Shown here: positions 26,836 through 34,590 of the stretch, in pieces
Layout of the letters: each line of letters starts with the position of its first letter
Numbering within the stretch: position 1 is the stretch's first letter
Origin: a virus
Direction: 5' to 3' (one strand)
Length of the DNA stretch: 39,571 nt
IMG/VR virus record: IMGVR_UViG_3300035698_007205
Location: 1 to 39,571 of that record
Translations under genes and position numbers: made by a program
Notes under the pieces: model-generated
What the model saw: only the letters and a program-made list of their open reading frames with translations
Database searches by the model: none
Told to the model about the DNA's origin: nothing

Positions 26836-27075
26836 ATGGTAATAGAGATTAACGGACATAAGAGAATTAATTATGCAAATGTAGTTAGTGAGGATATAAT
26901 TTCCAGACTTGTTAATGATATAGTTCAAGTAAAATATTCACTTGTAAACGGGGACACCTTAGTATTGCAAATGACAGAATCAGAATATAATGCACTTGGT
27001 ATGGAAATTAGTAATGGTGTACAGAGTGTAATTAAAATTAAATGTAACATTCTGCAAAAATTATTAAAGGATTAA
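26836..27075 (+). CDS. Small hypothetical protein, 79 residues
   Basis: ATG 26836 behind AAAAGGAGATTAAAG. The protein is strand-rich (MVIEINGHKRINYANVVSED, QVKYSLVNGDTLVLQMTESE) with a helical end. No Trp. Unrecognised family. Last gene before the first of the seven sigma70-like promoters. Confidence 0.55.
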   Translation: MVIEINGHKRINYANVVSEDIISRLVNDIVQVKYSLVNGDTLVLQMTESEYNALGMEISNGVQSVIKIKCNILQKLLKD

Positions 27076-27084
27076 AGAAATAAT

Positions 27085-27112
27085 TTGACAGATTATATTA
27101 AATAATTATTAT
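27085..27112 (+). promoter_or_regulatory. Sigma70-like promoter P1
   Basis: TTGACA 27085-27090, 16 bases, TATTAT 27107-27112. It is the least typical of the seven in the bases after the -10 (TAACGCAAATAG). It drives the gene at 27144. Confidence 0.7.
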
Positions 27113-27143
27113 TAACGCAAATAGAAAGACCAAGGAGGGTGTT

Positions 27144-27548
27144 GTGATTAGTACTGATTACGGCTTGGAAGCAAAATTAGAAATATCAAACGGAGAAAAG
27201 GACGACAAAGGACAGGATATGATTTCCGTTACTTTCACCGTTAAAGAAAAATTGGCAAGAGATAAAGAGTTTAATAACTATTCTTATCTCCATTTGGACG
27301 AAGATGGAATAGTTATAATTGCATCAGCACATAATTATGATGATGAAAAAATATATTACGAAGAAGATGGGAAAGAAACTTGGGCAATTATTCTTGATAC
27401 AGAAATTTACATAGAGCCTGAATTTTTGACAGAATGCTTAAAAGCTTATGCAAGAGCAATGAAAAATGTTAATAGTTGGATTAAGATTCCAAATCATGAT
27501 GCTACAGAAAAATCATTTCTTAGTGCAATAAAACAAATATCGTTATAA
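27144..27548 (+). CDS. Hypothetical protein, 134 residues
   Basis: GTG 27144 with AAGGAGGGTGTT upstream and promoter P1 before it. The sequence is beta-rich and acidic (YLHLDEDGIVIIASAHNYDD, DTEIYIEPEFLTECLKAY). Two TGG Trp, no TGA. Unrecognised. Being first in the early block makes it an early-expressed protein by inference. Confidence 0.6.
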   Translation: MISTDYGLEAKLEISNGEKDDKGQDMISVTFTVKEKLARDKEFNNYSYLHLDEDGIVIIASAHNYDDEKIYYEEDGKETWAIILDTEIYIEPEFLTECLKAYARAMKNVNSWIKIPNHDATEKSFLSAIKQISL

Positions 27549-27693
27549 AATTTCCAAACATGGGGACTATGGAGAAAACAAGTATGTATTAATACAGAAA
27601 AATGGCGGCAAATTATTAGAAAAATTTTATCCATGGGCCAAAACAATAACGCCAAAAGATATTAGGGAAATTATTATAGAAGAAAATATATAA
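27532..27693 (+). pseudogene. Open frame without start codon, possible frameshifted 3' end
   Basis: Directly after the previous stop, another frame reads KYRYKISKHGDYGENKYVLI, QKNGGKLLEKFYPWAKTI and ends REIIIEENI at TAA 27691-27693. The composition looks protein-like but there is no ATG, GTG or TTG in a usable place. It could be the continuation of the 27144 gene after a frameshift, or a decayed gene. Confidence 0.4.
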
Positions 27694-27698
27694 ATAGT

Positions 27699-27739
27699 TT
27701 GACAAGAATTATAAAAAAATTATTATAGTAATGTAAATA
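27699..27739 (+). promoter_or_regulatory. Sigma70-like promoter P2 with downstream box
   Basis: TTGACA 27699-27704, 16 bases, TATTAT 27721-27726, followed by AGTAATGTAAATA. It drives the CCA-adding enzyme and PncA genes as far as the terminator at 29864. Confidence 0.85.
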
Positions 27740-27755
27740 GAGAGGGAGATAAAAA

Positions 27756-29156
27756 ATGAAAGAACAAAAACTACAAGAAATAATCCAAAAACTTCAAGAT
27801 ATCATTTCAGAAACTGTCTTTGAAAATCATGTATTTATTGTTGGTGGCGCAGTTAGAGATTATATTTTAAAAAGAGATATTAACGATATTGACATTGTAG
27901 TTGATTTGCCTATGGGTGGGGTTGGATTTGCTGAGTGGATTACAAGAAAACTTGGTGTTTACAAAAAAGATTCAAATCCTCTTTTATACGGTAGATTTGG
28001 TACGGCACAATTTAGAGTACTTGATGTTGAATTTGAAGCTGTTATGAGTAGACAAGAAGCTTATGAATACGGTTCAAGAAAACCTGCTGTTAAGTTTGGA
28101 ACTATTGAGCAAGATGTTTACCGTAGAGATTTTACTATTAATTCATTACTATTAAATGTTTCAGACGGAAATCTTTACGACAAAACTACTATGGGGTTGT
28201 CTGATTTACGTAATAGAACTTTAAGAACAACTTCTCATCCAAAATCTATTTTTTCAGAAGACCCATTGAGAATGTTGAGGGCCGCAAGATTTGTTGGGCA
28301 ATTATCTCCAATGACTACCCAAAAAAATCTTCAATTCAATATTGGCGAAGATGTTGTTAAAGCAATGATTTCTAAAGCAAAAGAAATTAAGAACATTTCA
28401 AAAGAAAGAATTAGTGCGGAATTAACAAAGATGCTACTATCAGATAACCCAGCAATGGGAATTGATATTTTAGTTTTTACTGGTGTTATGAATCATATCA
28501 TTCCCGAATTGGTTCAGTTAGTTGATATGAAGCAAAACAAATATCATCACCTAGATGCCTATAAACATACAATGGTGGTTGTTATGAGAAGTCAAAAAAC
28601 TTTAGTTTCAAGACTTTCCGCTTTATTTCACGATATTGGAAAATCTCAAACTGCTGTACAAAAAGAAGATGGTGAGTTTTCATTTATTAATCACGAAAAT
28701 ATTGGTGCTGAAATTGCTATGCGAATTCTCACTGAATTAAAATTTCCTAATGTTATTGTTAATAGTGTTTGCAAAGTTATCAAGATGCATATGATTACAA
28801 AGAATTGGGGAGATGACCTTGAAAATGTTACTGACAAATCTATTAGAAAGTTAGTAAAGAAAGCTGGCGATGATTTGGGCGACTTATTATCTGTAATTGA
28901 CGCAGACAACAAGGCACACACTCCAGAGCATGTTATGAAAAATCAGGTTGCTGAAATCAGAAGCAGACTTTTAACTATTAAAGAAAGAAAAGAACCCGTC
29001 GAAATGCCCGTTAGTGGGCATGATGTTATGAGCTTTTTTAACCTAAAGGCTGGCCAGAAAATTGGCGAACTACTTAAAATCGCAGAAGATATTTTTTTAG
29101 GAAATCCAACTATTTCTAAAGATGATTTGTTAAATAAAATTAAAGAACAAGATTAA
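27756..29156 (+). CDS. cca: CCA-adding enzyme / tRNA nucleotidyltransferase with HD domain
   Basis: A protein of 466 residues. The nucleotidyltransferase head has FIVGGAVRDYIL and DINDIDIVVD (G-G-x-V-R-D and D-x-D). RRDFTINSLLLNV and EDPLRMLRAARFV are the class II motifs that select CTP and ATP. Residues about 270-400 form an HD phosphohydrolase domain with LSALFHDIGKSQ. It rebuilds or adds the 3' CCA of tRNAs, and HD-containing forms can also have phosphatase activity. Two TGG, no TGA. Its codon use looks somewhat less A/T-ended than that of neighbours (more CTT and CGT), hinting at separate acquisition, though I did not measure this. It may maintain a suppressor tRNA or defend tRNAs against 3' trimming. 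Confidence 0.92.
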   Translation: MKEQKLQEIIQKLQDIISETVFENHVFIVGGAVRDYILKRDINDIDIVVDLPMGGVGFAEWITRKLGVYKKDSNPLLYGRFGTAQFRVLDVEFEAVMSRQEAYEYGSRKPAVKFGTIEQDVYRRDFTINSLLLNVSDGNLYDKTTMGLSDLRNRTLRTTSHPKSIFSEDPLRMLRAARFVGQLSPMTTQKNLQFNIGEDVVKAMISKAKEIKNISKERISAELTKMLLSDNPAMGIDILVFTGVMNHIIPELVQLVDMKQNKYHHLDAYKHTMVVVMRSQKTLVSRLSALFHDIGKSQTAVQKEDGEFSFINHENIGAEIAMRILTELKFPNVIVNSVCKVIKMHMITKNWGDDLENVTDKSIRKLVKKAGDDLGDLLSVIDADNKAHTPEHVMKNQVAEIRSRLLTIKERKEPVEMPVSGHDVMSFFNLKAGQKIGELLKIAEDIFLGNPTISKDDLLNKIKEQD

Positions 29157-29167
29157 GGAGTAATCTT

Positions 29168-29851
29168 ATGAAAGAAAAGATTAAGATTAAAAAACAATGG
29201 ACCATGGCAATTGATATTGACGCCCAAAAAGGATTTACTTCAATTTGTCCAGATGAGTTGCCAGTTAAAAATGGCGACAGAATAGTCCCAGAGCTCAATG
29301 CTAATGCTGAGTTTGCCTCATTAAGAATTGGAAGTAAAGATTGGCACCCAACTACAGCAGTTTGGATTGCTGACGAAGAAAACCCAATATTTTCCGAGAT
29401 TAATGGACATGGATTAAATGTTGATATTAGATGGCCGGCCCACTGTCTTGGCGGAACCAAGGGTGCCGAGTTGTTAGATGGACTGCCAGAGCCAAACGAA
29501 TATGACTTTTTTATTTGGAAGGGTATGGAGCCTAACTTACACCCGTATGGTATTTTTTATCATGACTTGGAAGAGCAATTGTCAACGGGTATGATGGAGT
29601 ATTTATTGGCAAATATTGAAATTGATACATTTCTCGTTGGGGGACTTGCCACTGATTATTGTGTTTATGAGACAACAAAACAACTGCTAAAATTCTTAGA
29701 GGATTCTGGTGAATTTGATTGCAGAGTAATTCTAAATCTTAAAGCGACCAAGGGTGTTGATTCGGCCTCTACCGCAAAAGCTTTAGAACACTTAAAGGGT
29801 TTGGGGGTTATCTTTATTAAAGACACTTCTGAGCTTGAATTAGACGAATAA
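29168..29851 (+). CDS. pncA: Nicotinamidase
   Basis: A protein of 227 residues from ATG 29168 behind AAGGAGTAATCTT. The isochorismatase-fold triad of PncA is complete: Asp18 in AIDIDAQKGF, Lys118 in FIWKGMEPNL, Cys165 in GGLATDYCVYET. Zinc ligands Asp58 and His60 (DWHP) and His92 (WPAHC) are present. It hydrolyses nicotinamide to nicotinate. With PncB (34590) and NadE (31364) in the same block, it starts the Preiss-Handler route to NAD. Five TGG Trp. Closed by a terminator. Confidence 0.9.
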   Translation: MKEKIKIKKQWTMAIDIDAQKGFTSICPDELPVKNGDRIVPELNANAEFASLRIGSKDWHPTTAVWIADEENPIFSEINGHGLNVDIRWPAHCLGGTKGAELLDGLPEPNEYDFFIWKGMEPNLHPYGIFYHDLEEQLSTGMMEYLLANIEIDTFLVGGLATDYCVYETTKQLLKFLEDSGEFDCRVILNLKATKGVDSASTAKALEHLKGLGVIFIKDTSELELDE

Positions 29852-29863
29852 TATATGCAAATG

Positions 29864-29905
29864 AAATGGCGTTAAAACTATATTATTTTAACACCATTTT
29901 TTATT
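29864..29905 (+). terminator. Rho-independent terminator after pncA
   Basis: AAATGGCGTTAAAA (29864-29877) pairs with TTTTAACACCATTT (29886-29899) with one mismatch, loop CTATATTA, and is followed by a T-rich run. It ends the P2 transcript between pncA and dut. Confidence 0.8.
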
Positions 29906-29935
29906 TAATTTTTAAAAAATAAAGGAGAAATATTA

Positions 29936-30397
29936 ATGTATCATAGTAGAACAAATGTACCTATTAAGATTATAAACACGTCAAGCAATCCATTGCCAAA
30001 ATATGCTAAGGATGATGACTCTGGTATGGATGTCAGAGCAAACGAAGATTATCAATTAGTTGGCGGAGAAACACATGCGATTGCAACTGGAATATATGTA
30101 GAAATTCCAGAAGGTTATGGAATAGAAATAATGTCAAGAAGTGGGTTGGCGTTGAACAAACAGGTTTTTGTATTAAATGCACCCGGAATAATTGACAGTG
30201 TATACAGGGGTGAAATTAAAATTATATTACATAACGCTAATTCAGACTATATACGTAACAATTTTTCAATCAAGAAGGGTGACAGAATCGCCCAACTTAT
30301 ATTGAAAAAAATTCCCAAAATAAAATGGGAAGAGGTTGACAAATTATCAGAAACTAATAGGGGCGATGGTGGCTTTGGGCATACGGGCGTTAAATAA
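29936..30397 (+). CDS. dut: dUTPase
   Basis: A protein of 153 residues with all five trimeric dUTPase motifs: DDSGMDVRA, MSRSGLALNK, APGIIDSVYRGEI (catalytic Asp), KKGDRIAQLIL and RGDGGFGHTG. It hydrolyses dUTP to dUMP, keeping uracil out of DNA and feeding dTMP synthesis. AAAGGAGAAATATTA precedes the ATG. One TGG. It follows the terminator and has no visible promoter of the TTGACA type, so its transcription source is unclear. Confidence 0.95.
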   Translation: MYHSRTNVPIKIINTSSNPLPKYAKDDDSGMDVRANEDYQLVGGETHAIATGIYVEIPEGYGIEIMSRSGLALNKQVFVLNAPGIIDSVYRGEIKIILHNANSDYIRNNFSIKKGDRIAQLILKKIPKIKWEEVDKLSETNRGDGGFGHTGVK

Positions 30398-30426
30398 AAA
30401 TATATTATATACATAAAAAATAAATT

Positions 30427-30458
30427 CTGTATATTTATATACAGACCATATCGTGGTC
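30427..30458. repeat. Two adjacent inverted repeats before the GIY-YIG gene
   Basis: CTGTATAT/ATATACAG (30427-30444) is a perfect 8-base inverted repeat. It is followed at once by GACCA-TATCG-TGGTC (30444-30458), a 5-base stem. They may terminate the dut transcript, form control hairpins for the endonuclease as in T4, or mark its insertion site. Confidence 0.5.
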
Positions 30459-30482
30459 AATAAATTATAGAGGAGATTTTTT

Positions 30483-31295
30483 ATGTATATTTATAAAACA
30501 ACAAATATAATAAATAATAAAATTTATATAGGCAAAACATTATACAAGAATGATAAATATTTTGGCTCTGGCGCCGTATTAAAACGGGCCATTAAGAAAT
30601 ATGGTAAGGAAAATTTTATAAAAGAAATTTTATGTGAATGTAAATCAAATGATGAATTAAATGAAAGGGAAATATATTGAATTAAAAAATTAAATTCACA
30701 AAATTACACAGTTGGGTATAATATATCAGCAGGTGGCGACGGCGGGGCTTTGTTTAAGGGACATCATCATACTAACGAATCACGTTTGAGAATGTCAAAA
30801 ACTCACAAACAACAAATAAAAGAAAATGGGCATAATATGATTGGGTTTAAATTTAGTGATAAATCAAAAAGAAAAATGAATCTTAATAGAATTGGAAAAT
30901 TTGCTGGCGCTAAAAATGGTATGTACGGAAAACATCATAGTATTGAATCAAGAAAAAAAATGAGTCGTCCGCAATTCGGCAACAAAAACGGTATGTACGG
31001 AAAACATCATAGTGATGAATCTAAGGCGAAAATATCAAAAAAAATGATAGGTGAAAACAATCCATTTTACGGAAAACATCATAGTGACGAATCTAAGGCG
31101 AAAATAAGTAAAAGCCGATTAGGAAAATATTTTGGGAAAAAAAACATACAAATTATTATTAATGGGGTTATTTATTTCTCTGCCGGCGTGGCATCCAGTA
31201 TATTGGGAATAAAAAAAGCAACCATTAGTTCTAGAGTAAAATCTAAATCAAAACAATTTGAACAATATAAATTGTATGTCAAGAATGAAATATAA
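30483..31295 (+). CDS. Free-standing GIY-YIG homing endonuclease
   Basis: A protein of 270 residues. The N-terminal GIY-YIG nuclease reads MYIYKTTNIINNKIYIGKT with a following Arg/Glu-rich core (ELNEREIYWIKKL, whose Trp is TGA 30678-30680, the only Trp). The C-terminal half holds tandem NUMOD3-type repeats, GMYGKHHS-E-S-K/R-K, at least three times, and a helix-turn-helix-like end. The repeats are also near-identical as DNA (TACGGAAAACATCATAGTGA recurs). It is a typical mobile endonuclease sitting between dut and nadE, and with 36240 and 36562 one of three genes in this block that use TGA. Confidence 0.9.
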
Positions 31296-31304
31296 AAGAA
31301 ATAA

Positions 31305-31345
31305 TTGACAAATTTTCTAAAAATACTATTATAGCAATATAAATA
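31305..31345 (+). promoter_or_regulatory. Sigma70-like promoter P3 with downstream box
   Basis: TTGACA 31305-31310, 16 bases, TATTAT 31327-31332, followed by AGCAATATAAATA. It drives nadE. Confidence 0.85.
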
Positions 31346-31363
31346 AAAAGTGAGGGAGAAAAA

Positions 31364-32254
31364 ATGTATAATAATAATGTAACAAACAAAATTGTAAATT
31401 ATGAAGATGTTTATAACAACATTAAAAGGGAAGCAATAAAATATCTTACAGAAAATAATATCAAGTCAATGGTATTAGGAATATCTGGCGGTATTGATAG
31501 TACTTTGGTTGCGGCAATTGCAAGGCAAATATCTGATGAAACTGGAATTATGTTTATTGGCAGAAGTCTTCCAATTATTCCCAGTGATTATTATAATAAG
31601 AAGAAGGAAATGTTTGGGTTTGAAAAAAATGATACAGCAATTAAAGTTGGAGAGGTGTTTTGTGATGATTTTAAAGTAGAAGATTTGTCCGGAGCATTTG
31701 ATTTCATTTGGATGGATTTGGGCGGCAATCATTCCGAGAAACAGAAATACAAAATTAGACGTGGCAATGTAATGGCAAGACTGAGAATGATAAAACTATA
31801 TGACTTATCTCATAGAACTGACGGGCTTGTTTTATCAACAGATAATCTAACTGAATTTTTATTAGGTTTTTGGACACTTCATGGTGATGTAGGTGATTAT
31901 GGAATGATACAAGAATTATGGAAAACAGAAGTATATAAATTGGCAGATTGGGTTTCAAGAAATGTATATCCAGTTGGCTCAAAAGCATTTTTGGCTATTC
32001 AGGAATCAATTGCCAAAAAGCCTACTGATGGGTTGGGCGTTAGCGATGGTGATTTATCGCAGTTGGGGGCGCCTACTTATAAAGAAGTTGATACTTTATT
32101 AAAAAGATATATCAATTACATTGATAGAACTATAACGCTTGACGAAAAACTTTGGATTGAACTTAAAAATCATCCAGTTATTAAAAGACATTTAGCAAGC
32201 ACTTTTAAGAGAAAAAATCCATTAAACATCAAAAGAAATATTTTATTAAAATAA
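31364..32254 (+). CDS. nadE: NAD synthetase, ammonia-dependent
   Basis: A protein of 296 residues. LGISGGIDSTLVAAIA is the ATP-pyrophosphatase P-loop; RRGNVMARLRMIKLYDLS, LSTDNLTEFLLGFWTLHGDV and AKKPTDGLGVSDGDLSQLG are the NadE core motifs. It has no glutaminase domain, so it uses ammonia. It amidates nicotinate adenine dinucleotide to NAD. Five TGG Trp, no TGA. It has its own early promoter (P3). The NMN/NaMN adenylyltransferase step is not seen in this window. Confidence 0.93.
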   Translation: MYNNNVTNKIVNYEDVYNNIKREAIKYLTENNIKSMVLGISGGIDSTLVAAIARQISDETGIMFIGRSLPIIPSDYYNKKKEMFGFEKNDTAIKVGEVFCDDFKVEDLSGAFDFIWMDLGGNHSEKQKYKIRRGNVMARLRMIKLYDLSHRTDGLVLSTDNLTEFLLGFWTLHGDVGDYGMIQELWKTEVYKLADWVSRNVYPVGSKAFLAIQESIAKKPTDGLGVSDGDLSQLGAPTYKEVDTLLKRYINYIDRTITLDEKLWIELKNHPVIKRHLASTFKRKNPLNIKRNILLK

Positions 32255-32259
32255 AAGAT

Positions 32260-32300
32260 TTGACAAAAAAACCTAAAACATTATTATAGTAATGTAAATA
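32260..32300 (+). promoter_or_regulatory. Sigma70-like promoter P4 with downstream box
   Basis: TTGACA 32260-32265, 16 bases, TATTAT 32282-32287, followed by AGTAATGTAAATA. It drives the metallophosphoesterase and Nudix genes. Confidence 0.85.
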
Positions 32301-32331
32301 AAGAGCAAAAAAAATAAAAGGAAAAAATAAA

Positions 32332-33081
32332 ATGAACAGGACATTCATAACGGGCGACACTCATAACGACCATGATATTGGCAAATTACAGCCTGATAGG
32401 TGGATACAGGGAAATTATCTCACAAAGGGTGATATTCTTATTGTAGCCGGAGATTGGGGTGCATTTTTTAATCCATCTGATAGTATGTGGGAAAAATACG
32501 ACACCGATATAAGAGCTTGGTGGGAAAAACGACCATGGACCACAGTAGTTGTTTTGGGTAATCATGAAAATTATAATCAAATATTAAAACTTCCAGTAAT
32601 TGAAAAATTTGGAAATAAAGTATGGCAAGTAAGTGATAGTGTATTTATCCTACAAAGAGGTATGGTATATATTATTAATGGCAACAAAATTTGGACAATG
32701 GGTGGCGGATTATCTATTGATAAGAACTATAGAATTAAAGACATAAGCTGGTGGGAACAAGAACATCCGTCTAGGGAAGAATTAGAGAACGGAATGGACG
32801 CTTTACAGCACGAAGACGTTGTTGGTAATGTTGATTATGTTATTACTCATGTTGCGCCAACAAAAATTGTTTATAAATTATATGGTAGTCAATGTACATG
32901 GCACCCAAAATATAGGGACCCGTTAAGTGTATATTTGGATGAGATTAAAGATATTTACTTAATTGACTATAAGCATTGGTATTGTGGTCATTATCATTTA
33001 AACCGAGAATTTGAAGAAGATAAATTTACAATATTATATAATGATATTGTAGAAATTACTGGGAGTGATAATGAAAGATAA
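32332..33081 (+). CDS. Calcineurin-like metallophosphoesterase
   Basis: A protein of 249 residues with the standard metal-binding order: FITGDTHND, VAGDWGAFF, VLGNHENY, VITHVAPTK and WYCGHYHLN. It has 12 Trp, all TGG, which contrasts strongly with the TGA-rich tail genes. Substrate unknown; such enzymes cut phosphomonoesters, cyclic nucleotides or nucleotide-like molecules. The Nudix gene overlaps its end, so a joint nucleotide-hydrolysing role is possible. A second family member is at 39166. Confidence 0.88.
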   Translation: MNRTFITGDTHNDHDIGKLQPDRWIQGNYLTKGDILIVAGDWGAFFNPSDSMWEKYDTDIRAWWEKRPWTTVVVLGNHENYNQILKLPVIEKFGNKVWQVSDSVFILQRGMVYIINGNKIWTMGGGLSIDKNYRIKDISWWEQEHPSREELENGMDALQHEDVVGNVDYVITHVAPTKIVYKLYGSQCTWHPKYRDPLSVYLDEIKDIYLIDYKHWYCGHYHLNREFEEDKFTILYNDIVEITGSDNER

Positions 33082-33607
33082 TCTAACGACAAAATATGCT
33101 GGAAAGTGGTTAACATTAATGGAAAGAAGTGTTGGTAAAACTAATTGGGAATTTGTCAAAAGAAATGGAACAAGAAATGCCGTTATAGCAATTGGGGTTA
33201 CAGAAGACAGTGAAGTAGTTTTAATTAAACAACATAGATATACATTTAATAAAACTATAATTGAATTCCCTGCCGGATTAATTGATGATGGCGAAAGTAT
33301 TGGCGAAACAGCATTGAGAGAGTTAGAGGAAGAAACTGGTTGCTCTGGCAAATTAATATCTGTTTCTCCATTAATTGCTTCAAGTTCTGGCCTTTCTACG
33401 GAAGGATTATATATTGCTGAAATATTAATTACCAATACAGAGGGTGAGCAAAGATTAGATGATATTGAAAAAATAGATTGGGAATTATATAAACTGGATG
33501 ACACATTATTGGATAGGCTTGAAAAAGAAGCCAAAGAAAATGATTATATTATTAGCAGTAGATTGTATGCTTATTTAATGGGAATGAGAAATAAATTGAC
33601 AAAATAA
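33071..33607 (+). CDS. Nudix hydrolase, ADP-ribose pyrophosphatase-like
   Basis: A protein of 178 residues; ATG 33071 behind GGGAG is preferred to GTG 33065. The Nudix box is exact: G-LIDDG-E-SIGETAL-RELEEETGC. PAGLIDDGE before it and SSSGLSTE after it are seen in ADP-ribose pyrophosphatases of the NudF type. It overlaps the phosphoesterase by 11 bases. ADP-ribose is a by-product of NAD cleavage, so a link to the NAD genes nearby is plausible but inferred. Three TGG Trp. Confidence 0.85.
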   Translation: MKDNLTTKYAGKWLTLMERSVGKTNWEFVKRNGTRNAVIAIGVTEDSEVVLIKQHRYTFNKTIIEFPAGLIDDGESIGETALRELEEETGCSGKLISVSPLIASSSGLSTEGLYIAEILITNTEGEQRLDDIEKIDWELYKLDDTLLDRLEKEAKENDYIISSRLYAYLMGMRNKLTK

Positions 33608-33637
33608 AGTATTATTTTTATTATAGCATTGTAAATA
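33596..33637 (+). promoter_or_regulatory. Sigma70-like promoter P5 with downstream box
   Basis: TTGACA 33596-33601, 17 bases, TATTAT 33619-33624, followed by AGCATTGTAAATA. It overlaps the end of the Nudix gene and drives 33659. Confidence 0.82.
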
Positions 33638-33658
33638 AAAAATAAGGGAGAGTTACTA

Positions 33659-33928
33659 ATGCCAAAGAATCTAGGAGATTATACAATTGATGAATTAAGC
33701 GCAGAGCTTAAAAAAAGAGAAGAAGAAGCATTGGAAGCGTATATGCCAAAAATCCGACCAATGATTGACCTTATAAGGGACTTACCAAAATTTGTGAGTG
33801 GTTATAAAAATGCAATCACGGAATGCTTGAACGACGAAGAGTATGATACACAATATGATTACGAGGCAGTTATGTGTTTTATATTTGGCGATGATGTTTT
33901 TACTTGGATAAATGAACATACAGATTAA
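33659..33928 (+). CDS. Small acidic hypothetical protein, 89 residues
   Basis: ATG 33659 behind AAGGGAGAGTTACTA and promoter P5. The N-terminal 30 residues (DYTIDELSAELKKREEEALE) are a likely helix or coiled coil; the rest is acidic with ITECLNDEEYDTQYDYEAVM. One TGG. The family is not recognised. Confidence 0.6.
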   Translation: MPKNLGDYTIDELSAELKKREEEALEAYMPKIRPMIDLIRDLPKFVSGYKNAITECLNDEEYDTQYDYEAVMCFIFGDDVFTWINEHTD

Positions 33929-33948
33929 AATAAAAAAGGGAGATTAAA

Positions 33949-34332
33949 ATGAAAATATATTGTTGCCAATGTAATGAAATGATTGACGCAAGATTAACAA
34001 ATGGAATAGAAATTTACCCGAAGCGTGGTGATTTATTTTTTCTATCATTTTGGATTTGTGATAATTGCGGCAATTATGTGGGCTGTCATAATAATTCAAA
34101 CAAAGTAACAGATAGAATAAAACCACTTGGCGTTATTGCAAATAAGGAAATAAGAGATTTGAGGCACAAAATACATTGCAAAATAGACCCAATATGGGAA
34201 GATGGATTTATACCAAGAAAAGATTTATATAAATATATTTCTCTAGAATTAGGGCGTGAATATCATACAGCAAATATAAAATCATTTGAAGAGGGAGAAA
34301 AAATATTAACTATAATTGATGAAATGTGGTAA
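33949..34332 (+). CDS. Zinc-finger protein resembling DUF3268
   Basis: A protein of 127 residues. YCCQCNEMIDARL and FWICDNCGNYVGCH give four Cys of a zinc site. They are followed by PLGVIANKEIRDLRHKIHCK and a helical end (IKSFEEGEKILTIIDEMW). This order (two C-x-x-C pairs, then PLG-x-x-A-x-x-E-L/I-R-x-x-R) is that of the zinc-finger-containing DUF3268 family common in phages. Function unknown. Three TGG Trp. Confidence 0.8.
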   Translation: MKIYCCQCNEMIDARLTNGIEIYPKRGDLFFLSFWICDNCGNYVGCHNNSNKVTDRIKPLGVIANKEIRDLRHKIHCKIDPIWEDGFIPRKDLYKYISLELGREYHTANIKSFEEGEKILTIIDEMW

Positions 34333-34348
34333 AAATAATAAAAAAGAT

Positions 34349-34389
34349 TTGACAAAAAAAGACAGAAATATATTATAGTAATGTAAATA
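34349..34389 (+). promoter_or_regulatory. Sigma70-like promoter P6 with downstream box
   Basis: TTGACA 34349-34354, 16 bases, TATTAT 34371-34376, followed by AGTAATGTAAATA. It drives 34405, pncB and probably further genes. Confidence 0.85.
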
Positions 34390-34404
34390 AAACAGGAGGG
34401 TTCA

Positions 34405-34590
34405 ATGGGAATTATAAAAAGCATTAAAAAATTATTTCATAAGCATAAATTTAATACTATACAAATTATAAAAAATGAATATGGTGAAATTTGGGAAGAC
34501 CACTGCGAATGCGGAAAAATTCAAAGAATAATTTTTGATGAACATGGAAAGTGTATTGGCATAAGAGACAAAAAATTAGGAGAGGAATAA
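34405..34590 (+). CDS. Small hypothetical protein, 61 residues
   Basis: ATG 34405 behind CAGGAGGGTTCA. A basic N-terminus (IIKSIKKLFHKHKFN) precedes WEDHCECGKIQRIIFDEHGK, which has a C-x-C pair. Its TAA overlaps the pncB start by one base. No family is recognised. Confidence 0.55.
   Translation: MGIIKSIKKLFHKHKFNTIQIIKNEYGEIWEDHCECGKIQRIIFDEHGKCIGIRDKKLGEE

Noticed and set aside
30900-31110. Repeats in the GIY-YIG gene as a CRISPR array
   Set aside because: The repeats are in frame, encode NUMOD3 units and have no regular unrelated spacers.
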